Assembly: GCA_027596945.1 (NCBI GenBank)
Contig: JADGJH010000716.1
Span: 700 to 15,035 of the forward strand
Direction of reading: 5' to 3'
Length of the DNA stretch: 14,336 bases
From: Physocladia obscura
Lineage: Eukaryota > Chytridiomycota > Chytridiomycetes > Chytridiales > Chytriomycetaceae
The number at the start of each line of letters is the position of its first letter. Within the stretch, counting starts at the first letter, position 1. Below the pieces are notes generated by a model. The model was not told the DNA's origin and ran no database searches. It saw only the letters and a list, made by a program, of their open reading frames with translations. Position numbers and translations under genes: made by a program. This document shows, piece by piece, positions 8,268-14,336 of this stretch.

Positions 8268-8739
8268 TTAAAAACACAACTGCAAGAATAAAGCCCCATT
8301 AGCATGACTAAAAAGAGAGAAAAAAAGATAAACGACTTACGCAGCACAGTTCTTCAAGGGCGCAGCAGGTCAGGCAGCCAAGCACACCTGCCGCGGCACC
8401 AGTGACAGCGGCCCCGCCAGTACTCATTTGTTGCTGGGGCGGCTGTTGCACATAGACGACCTGCGGAGTTTGCTGCTGGTACTGTTGCTGGTACGGCTGG
8501 TTGGGGTTGGCATACGTGGGGGTGGCTGTGTTTGGAGCGTACGTTTGCTGGTTGTTGTAAGCAGCGTTGTAGTAATTGTCGGCCGGTGGCTGACTCGGCG
8601 GGCCGGGTGGCGGCGGGTACACAGACGCTCCAAAGGCGGGCGGCGGGCCTCCTGGCTCGGCATAAACAGCTCCCGTAGGCGGCGGCGGGCCAGACGGTGC
8701 ATTGTACTGCGTCTTTTCTCCAGGATATCCGCTTGACAT
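8268..8739 (-). CDS. Pro/Gln/Tyr-rich protein with C-terminal CYSTM module (two coding exons)
   Basis: Proposed coding exons on the minus strand are 8739-8341 and 8279-8268, separated by a 61-nt intron (GTAAGT at 8340, CTAAT branch-like site, TTCTTGCAG ending at 8280). Product 136 aa. Residues 1 to about 105 are disordered and rich in Pro, Gly, Tyr, Asn and Gln (GPPPPTG, YPPPPGPP, YQQQYQQQ). The C-terminus is Ala/Gly-rich, then GCLTCCALEELCC, followed after splicing by LCF and stop. This fits the CYSTM family, small tail-anchored membrane proteins with a Cys-rich segment, often tied to stress tolerance. Without splicing the frame would continue into a hydrophobic run and lose the usual short ending. 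ATG 8739 is preferred over an in-frame ATG at 8787, which sits in a TATA-like stretch and has a poor context. Confidence 0.72.
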
Positions 8740-8785
8740 TTCCAAAAACAGTTTGAAGAAGTTCACCCAAAAACGAATGGCTAAC

Positions 8786-8794
8786 ATATATAAA
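8786..8794. promoter_or_regulatory. TATATA element in the divergent promoter
   Basis: ATATATAAAA lies between the CYSTM start (8739, minus) and the small plus-strand gene (8816). As it reads TATATA on both strands it could serve either gene. It is about 48 nt before the CYSTM ATG, which suits a TATA box with a short leader; for the plus gene it would leave almost no leader. Confidence 0.35.
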
Positions 8795-8815
8795 AAGATT
8801 GAATTGCAAAGACTT

Positions 8816-9089
8816 ATGGCTGACCTGCCCACTGGTCCACTTGCGCAGTCGTCGTCTGCCTCGTCCACTCAACGCGCCGCCGAAGCGAGCTCGCGCCACT
8901 ACAAACTCGCAAAGGTTGCTTGATTGCCTAATATATTCTGTCACTGAAATCACGCAAACAATATAGGCCCATTTCGATCCTTTGTCTGCATCTCTCGACC
9001 GCGTCGCCGTTTCTATTGCACCTAATACTGTTGCCCGATCTGCTTCTTCGTCTTCGGCAATGTCAAAGGCTTCTTTTCGTATTCTTTAA
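8816..9089 (+). CDS. small hypothetical protein, two exons
   Basis: Proposed exons are 8816-8914 and 8967-9089, joined across a 52-nt intron (GTTGCT ... CCTAATA ... ATATAG), phase 0. Product 73 aa: MADLPTGPLAQSSSASS, an Arg/Ala/Glu part, then KLAKAHFDPLSASLDRVAV and a Ser-rich tail. The middle could form an amphipathic helix. Support comes from the much higher G+C of both exons than of the intron and flanks, the clean splice join, and an AATAAA overlapping the stop. I do not recognise the family. An in-frame ATG at 8777 would add 13 residues but lies in AT-rich DNA containing the TATA-like element. Minus-strand frames also run through parts of exon 2, so strand is not beyond doubt. Confidence 0.42.
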
Positions 9090-9093
9090 TAAA
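9088..9093 (+). terminator. poly(A) signal for the small two-exon gene
   Basis: AATAAA overlaps the TAA stop of the proposed small protein. A signal this close implies a very short 3' UTR. Confidence 0.35.
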
Positions 9094-9755
9094 ATCAGTC
9101 CCTCTCTAGTAATGTATATGGGAAAGCAGATAATACCGTTTTCGAAACTCTCTGCCAAACTTAGTAAAAAGTAGATCGAGATCATTTTTCAGATTTTCTA
9201 ATTTGCATAGAACGTTCTCAGTGTTTTCATCAATTGAACGTTTATTTCAATATTTTCTCCTCCAAAATAAAACAATTAAGCGTAATGCCATTAAAAAGAA
9301 TACAAAATTGAATGTCCTTATTTTGGAGCAAATGAGTTACAATAATAGATGTGCCAGATGAATTCTTGAAATTTGAGAATCGAATTGTACCTAATACAAA
9401 TCAAGCTCAGGTCAACAAGAATTTTTTTTTCTCATTCCTCTCAACTTCAGTGTTTTTTCGCAGGTGACTTAGGGTTTGGCTTAGCAGTTATTCACCATGA
9501 TTTACAAAATCATCGGTTTTAAACGTGTGTTCTACTGACTGGATCTTCTCGATCGTTAAGGTATTTCTTAGAGGCAGAACAGCCTTCTACTGAAGGCTTC
9601 AAATTACTATAGCTTCTATTCTTGTTTTGTTTCGCTGTCAATTAACAGTATCCCGTTGAACTTGAATTTGTCACATGCTGGTAATATGTCACCGTACAAA
9701 ATAAAAGCCACGGTAAAAGTTTTCTGTACGTTCTGTAAAATAGTTTAAAAAGAAA
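9094..9755. other. AT-rich spacer upstream of the P450 fusion
   Basis: No supported gene. The minus strand has two open stretches in different frames between about 9410 and 9130, with LENLKNDLDLLFTKFGREFR in the second, but no start, splice sites or family match. A small hairpin (AGCCTTC, 4-nt loop, GAAGGCT) lies at 9581-9598. The promoter of the P450 gene should fall here; no clear TATA element is visible near 9756. Confidence 0.45.
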
Positions 9756-10060
9756 ATGACGAGTAGTTTGATTGTAGTTCCATCTGGCCGTGAAGAGCAT
9801 TTTCAAACGGTTTGTGTTCACCAAAGAATTTTCTTTCATTGAATGTCCAATTTTTTGAATAGGAAGGATGCGTTCTGGACACAACTGAACACAAGACCCT
9901 TGAAGCGCTTCGCACCGCCGCAATCTCTCGCCTCAACCTCACAACGCAAATTTCCCAAACAGCGTTTTTCCGTGACATCCACGGTACCCCACTCACAACA
10001 TTCAGCGAAGTGTGCGCCCGCGATATTGTCACAATCGAAACAGGAAAAGCTACAGCAAAA
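9756..10060 (+). CDS. possible N-terminal ubiquitin-like extension of the P450 fusion
   Basis: Upstream of the ATG at 10061 the P450 frame stays open back to 9863, directly after a 3' splice site (TTTTTTGAATAG). A candidate first exon at 9756-9809 begins with ATG in a good context (GAAAATGA) and ends at a GT donor; the 53-nt intron 9810-9862 joins it in phase 0. The added 84 residues start MTSSLIVVPSGREEHFQ, then include TLEALRTAAISRLNL and end FFRDIHGTPLTTFSEV with DIVTIETGK. The order strand, strand, helix with TLEAL, then a G-x-P-L turn and D-x-V is typical of beta-grasp (ubiquitin-like or doublecortin-like) domains. The assignment is by pattern only. Alternatives: this is a leader or relic and translation starts at 10061, as in known CYP505 proteins. 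Confidence 0.4.
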
Positions 10061-13000
10061 ATGGCTGATATTCCAGGTCCCGCTGGCAGTTTACTACTTG
10101 GAAACATTTTCGATATTCTTCCGGATCCGTTAAATCAAATTCGCGCGCTATTTCGGAAATTCGGACCTGTCATGAAATTGACCAATTTTGGCAACACAAC
10201 TGTGTGGTTGTCGGATCCGACTGATATTGAAGCTGCCGCCCAGGAAACCGGATCGTATTGGAAACGGTTATCTGGGCCTTTGCTAGAGATTAAAGCGATT
10301 GCTGGTTCGTTTTTTATTTTTGTTTTTTTCGAAACAGTTTTTAACTCACAGCTGTACAATGTTTTTCAAGGCCAAGGGCTTTTCACAACAAACAGCGACG
10401 ACCCAGACTGGATTCTAGCCCATAAACTTCTCATTCCCGCATTCTCTCCAAAAGCAATCCGGGCGTATTCTCACGAAATGGGAACTCTGGCCAACAAGGC
10501 AAACGCAATTTTTCAGCAGTTTGCTGATTCCGGCGAGCAAGTTCTTATTAACCGTTGGATGACGAATTTTACGTTCGAAACGATTGGGTTGACAGGGTTC
10601 GGATACAATTTCGGGCTGTTGGACAGTAAAGATGCCCCAATTCATCCGTTTATTTCGGCAATGGGATTTTGTTTGCAAGAAAGCATCACGCGGTCAAGAA
10701 GCTTTAAGGTAGCATACATATTGAAATTCATGTTTTTTATTTTCATCTTTTTAATAAATATAAAAAGATCTACAAGACTCTACCTTTTGCTGCTAATTAT
10801 CGTTATGACCGTGAAATCAAATGCATGCATACTATCGTTGAAGACGTGATTAAAGCGCGAAAGCAGCAGATTGCAAATGACGAACAAGTTCCAAAGGACT
10901 TTTTGACATATATGTTGAACGAAAGGACCAGCGACGGAATGGGAATGCACGAAACATTGATCCGAGATCAAGGTTATTGCGTTTTTAATTGATTAATATT
11001 ATTATTCTGATTTGGAAACAAAAAAAATACAATAATTAGTGATGACTTTTTTGATTGCTGGGCATGAAACAACGTCAAACACACTTTCTTGGGTCAGTCC
11101 AAAAAAATGATAAATTGGCAAATGTATACATATATTTGTTTGTCTGTCTGACCTATTCGTTTTTTTCTTATAATATAGGCTTTATTTGAGCTGGACAGAA
11201 ATCCGCAAGTTCTTGAAGCATGCTTACAGGAAATCGCGAACGTTGGTGTTTCCGATGAAGTCATCACGGATAAGCAAGTTTCGGAGCTGCAATACATCGA
11301 ACGTGTTGTAAAAGAAACTTTGCGGTACCATTCGCCAGTTCGTCAAATCGCGAAACAGTCGCGGCGTGACAATATAATTCAAGGAAAATACTCAATCTCT
11401 CCAGAAACAACCACAATTATCGCCATTGGTATGAAAATCTGTCTCTAAAACGCGTTATTTTTGTGTATTTTGACCAATATGTTAACACTTCGCACTACAG
11501 ATGCCACCCACCACAACCCAGACGTGTTTGAAAACCCAGAAGTATTCGACCCAGACAGATGGCTTCCCGAAAATGAAAGCAAACGCAGTTTATATTCATG
11601 GATGCCGTTTTCCACTGGCGCAAGAGGCTGTATTGGCAGGCAATTCGCTATGCAAGAGGCAAAAATTGGGCTCGCTGTTTTTCTCCGGAAATTCAATTTT
11701 ACATCTATTGATCCTAAATCTGTGTCATACGATCCCAGCATGGCGACAACAACGCCAGTAAATATGTGGATGCGTGTTACACCACAGACCAGGTTACCTC
11801 AGCCGAAAACTTCAACAGTTGTTACAAAAACCACGACAGCAGAAGCGACTTTGGAATATCCTGATTTAAAACCCACGGCAATTCAATTTCCTCCAATGAC
11901 GATTCTTTACGGCAGCATCACCGGCACTTCACTTGATTTCGCGAGTGCCATTGCTAGCACAGCGAAAAGGCTTGGATGCGAGAATATTGTTTTAAGCTCT
12001 TTGGATGACTATTTGCCGAAACTTTTGACACGCGTTCGCGATAATGTGGAATTAACGAATGCCGAAGACAGTATATCTTCAGTTAAACATCTTTTAGTAG
12101 TCGTGACATCAACTTACAACGGCAAGCCGCCTGACAATGCTGCGGAATTCGATAAATGGCTATCGAATGCTGTAACTGGTGAGATCCAGCCTCTTGCTGG
12201 TGTGCATTACTGCGTTTTTGGATGCGGAAACAAGCAGTGGAGAACTTATCAAATGTTTCCAACGAAAGTAAATGTTGGGTTAGAAAAATTAGGTGGTTTA
12301 CAGTTTGTTTCTGCGGGTGTTGGAGATGCAAATGAAGATATTGACGGTGATTTTGCTGGTTAGTTTTAAATAATCATTTCTCTGAATTATTGATTTAAAA
12401 TTTTTGTTTTGTTTTTGTTTTTCCAAGAATTCACTCGGTCATTGTATGACACTTTGTTCACCAAGTTTGGACAAAGAGAGAAAACCGCGCTAGAATCACA
12501 GCAAACATCTGTTACAAATGGATTTACAATAACGACGATTTCTCCTTCAAAACCAGAATGGCACGAAGCGCGCAAATACGAATCATCTCTCTCCTCAACA
12601 ATTCTTGTCAACCGCGAACTTCAAAACTCTGCGATTTCAAAGAGATCAACGCGCCATATTGAAATTTCCGTCGATTCTGATTACCAGCCAGGTGACCATC
12701 TTGAAGTTTCGGTACAGAATGACAAAGCAATCGTTGAGGCGGTAGCTCACGGGTTCGGCCTTACGCTTGACGCAACTTTCACACCGACTGAAATCGATTC
12801 CTCAGCTTTAGCATCCACGAGATCGATTGCAGCGTCACTGATTGTGGGCGTCCCCGTGTCTCTCAGAAATTTGATGACGTTCCGTGCTGACTTGTCTGGA
12901 CCGCCAACTCGTCTACTGATTTCGTTGTTTGCAGATAAACTGCAGACAATTGATTCTGCAGTTTCTGAGGCACTCAAGTTTATTGTCGCGTCAAACTCAA

Positions 13001-13837
13001 AGAAGGAATATGACACATTTGTCAAAAAGAATCGAACTCTCCTTGACCTGATGAAAGCATATCCAGCCGTGAATGATTTGTCATTGGCAGAATTTTTGGG
13101 CTCCGTTTCAACGATTGTTCCAAGACGTTATTCGATTGCCTCTTCACCGCTGGTGTTGAAAAATCGTGTTCAACTTGTTGTTGGGGTGGTGGAAGATGTC
13201 GATCCTGTGAGCGGGAATATTTATTTTGGGCAAACAAGCGGGTTCTTCAAACGGATGGCTGACGTTGAGAATGGGAAAGTTTCGGCTATTGTTAGGAGCT
13301 GCAAAGATAGCTTCAGAAGTCCTGTAGATATCAATACTCCGTTGATTATGGTTTGTGCAGGAACAGGGCTTGCGCCATTTTTGGTAAACCAGTTTGTTTG
13401 TTTTTTTGAGAAACTGTAATTAATAAGGCTTTTTTTACCAGGGTTTTTTGCAAGACCGCAAAGAAAAAGGTTTTGTGCCGCCAATTGCTGAAACCCACCT
13501 CTTCTTTGGATGTCGCAACGAACATGATTTCATATATCGGTCTGAACTCCAAGACTTGGAAGAGTCTGGAGTTTTGACCAAGATCCATGTTGCATTTTCG
13601 CGTTCACAAATTCAACCAAAAACATATGTGCAGCATTTATTGGCTGATAATGGTGTTTTACTTTGGAATCTGCTGAACGAGCGAGAAGGCAAAGTGTATG
13701 TTTGCGGAGCTGCGGGAACAATGGCGAAGGAAGTTCGAAAAGCATTGGAAAAAATTGCGGTGCATATAGGCGGAATTTCTGAGGATAAAGCAACGGAATG
13801 GCTCGAAACTAGACATGTTGAAGATGTTTGGGGTTGA
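10061..13837 (+). CDS. self-sufficient cytochrome P450-reductase fusion (CYP505/CYP102 type)
   Basis: Exons: 10061-10304, 10371-10708, 10768-10972, 11040-11092, 11179-11428, 11501-12358, 12428-13383, 13442-13837. They sum to 3,300 nt with no stop, giving 1,099 aa, close to the usual length for P450BM3/P450foxy-type enzymes. P450 domain: IPGPAG start, AGHETT (269-274, oxygen-activating I-helix), ETLR (326-329) and FSTGARGCIG with heme-ligand Cys407. Reductase: FMN loop YGSITGTS (500-507), STYNGKPPDNA (567-577), VFGCGN; FAD motif PRRYSIASSP (881-890); NADPH motif CAGTGLAPF (959-967), YVCGAAGTMA, and a C-terminal VWG whose Trp would stack on FAD. Family members hydroxylate fatty acids near the omega end using NADPH without a separate reductase. 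No N-terminal membrane anchor, so probably soluble. In the FMN loop the usual Asn is Ile503. The frame may extend upstream to 9756. Confidence 0.93.
10305..10370 (+). other. 66-nt intron that keeps the frame open
   Basis: Placed between KAIAG and QGLFTT of the P450 domain because homologues join these directly. It starts GTTCGT and ends TTTTTCAAG, with TTTTTAACTCAC as a possible branch site. Its length is a multiple of three and it has no in-frame stop, so retention would insert 22 mainly hydrophobic residues rather than end translation. Confidence 0.7.
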
Positions 13838-13848
13838 TGAGTTTTGAA

Positions 13849-13854
13849 AATAAA
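13849..13854 (+). terminator. poly(A) signal for the P450 fusion
   Basis: AATAAA 12 nt after the TGA stop of the P450-reductase gene, agreeing with the very short 3' UTRs suggested elsewhere in the window. Confidence 0.5.
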
Positions 13855-14045
13855 TTGCGATGTGTATGAACGGTAATTTTTAAAAACTCTTGTTATAGAA
13901 GTTGAATCAGCTTTCCTGCGTTATTGTAATTGTATGTTAGATAAACAATTTTGGACTATTGACTTGACAAAAAAAGACTTTTAAATCGATAAAACTTCAA
14001 AACTCAGAGTCAATAACATAGTTACAATTAAATTAAGTAGGTTCG
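13855..14045. other. 3' flank of the P450 gene, nothing recognised
   Basis: AT-rich DNA without coding signal. It separates the P450 gene from an unresolved, locally G+C-richer stretch at the right edge. Confidence 0.5.
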
Positions 14046-14255
14046 TCAAATTTTACTTTCAGGCACCACTCCACCATTTTCCAAAATTACTGCATTCCAT
14101 GCCTCCGCTATTACGTTAGTTTTGACTGGATTCCATTGATGCATATATCGGCGGTAAAATACAACAGTAACAAGAAAATTCCGATCCACAAGTAACAATT
14201 CCTGCAATCTCAACTTTTGATAGATTCGTTGAAGAAGACGAAGAAGAGTTGCCAT
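14046..14255 (-). CDS. possible coding region at right edge, unresolved frame
   Basis: Minus-strand frame of 69 codons from an ATG at 14255, ending PVKTNVIAEAWNAVILENGG and VVPESKI. Overlapping minus-strand frames also look protein-like: one from the window edge to 14116 has a Ser-run and FDPASIDGN, and a third contains CYLWIGIFLLLLYFTADI, which could be a membrane segment. A spliced or frameshifted gene continuing beyond the window would explain this; a TTGCAG acceptor-like site lies near 14205. A plus-strand exon after TACTTTCAG (ending at 14062) is also possible. No family recognised. Confidence 0.25.
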   Translation of the reverse strand: MATLLRLLQRIYQKLRLQELLLVDRNFLVTVVFYRRYMHQWNPVKTNVIAEAWNAVILENGGVVPESKI

Positions 14256-14336
14256 CTATGCTCGCTGGATCAAACATTCTCTTGTGAATTGAAGGTTTGT
14301 TTTGGCTGCTTGTAGAATTTATGCCTAAAATCAACC

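Noticed and set aside
9130..9410. Minus-strand frames suggesting a small frameshifted gene
   Set aside because: No ATG, splice signals or family match; open stretches of about 50 codons are expected by chance in this base composition.
9468..9476. Single TTAGGGTTT telomere-like match
   Set aside because: Only one unit occurs, with no array, so it is coincidental.
9581..9598. Perfect 7-bp inverted repeat with 4-nt loop
   Set aside because: Too short to be meaningful alone in an intergenic region, with no T-tract or other context giving it a role.
10010..10060. Start of the P450 at 10010
   Set aside because: That codon is GTG, not ATG; the real choices are ATG 10061 or the upstream exon with ATG 9756.
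13205..13265. Apparent loss of the reductase FAD pyrophosphate-binding loop
   Set aside because: On realignment, YFGQTSGFFKRM matches the usual YLGVASTYLARL-type block position by position, with the key Gly and Ser present.

Overview
The window looks like nuclear DNA of a fungus, most probably an early-diverging zoosporic (chytrid-like) one. The evidence is a secreted protein with a C-terminal fungal-type CBM1 cellulose-binding module, a self-sufficient P450-reductase fusion of the CYP505/CYP102 type, a small CYSTM-type protein, short spliceosomal introns (about 52-86 nt) with T-rich 3' ends, AATAAA poly(A) signals, and AT-rich spacers full of A and T runs. The phylum is an inference; an oomycete is less likely because of the intron density and gene set. 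No tRNA, rRNA, CRISPR array or intact mobile element was seen.

Layout. 1-2260: mostly AT-rich non-coding DNA, with weak minus-strand coding hints at the left edge. 2261-3334 and 4155-5231: a tandem pair of intronless sphingomyelin-synthase-like (PAP2_C) membrane phosphotransferases on the plus strand. Their central 681 bp differ at a single base, while the flanking coding sequence is only about 73-77% identical, which is the pattern expected of recent gene conversion. 5950-6879 (minus): a secreted beta-rich domain of no family I can name, then a Thr-rich linker and CBM1. 6880-8267: AT-rich spacer, with a possible decayed coding region on the minus strand. 8268-8739 (minus): a Pro/Gln/Tyr-rich CYSTM protein whose last coding exon is only 12 nt. 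8816-9089 (plus): a small two-exon hypothetical gene, divergent from the CYSTM gene across a 76-bp gap. 9756/10061-13837 (plus): an eight- or nine-exon P450-reductase fusion. 13838-14336: 3' flank and an unresolved edge region.

The reconstructed P450 gene gives an 1,100-codon frame from the ATG at 10061. The reading frame also continues upstream through a plausible intron to an ATG at 9756. That adds 84 residues whose pattern resembles a ubiquitin-like/doublecortin-like beta-grasp domain; if transcribed, this is an unusual architecture and one of the two most interesting features here, with the conversion tract.

The genes do not form an obvious single pathway. Two themes are lipid chemistry (ceramide phosphotransferases and a fatty-acid-hydroxylase-type P450) and plant-polysaccharide attachment.
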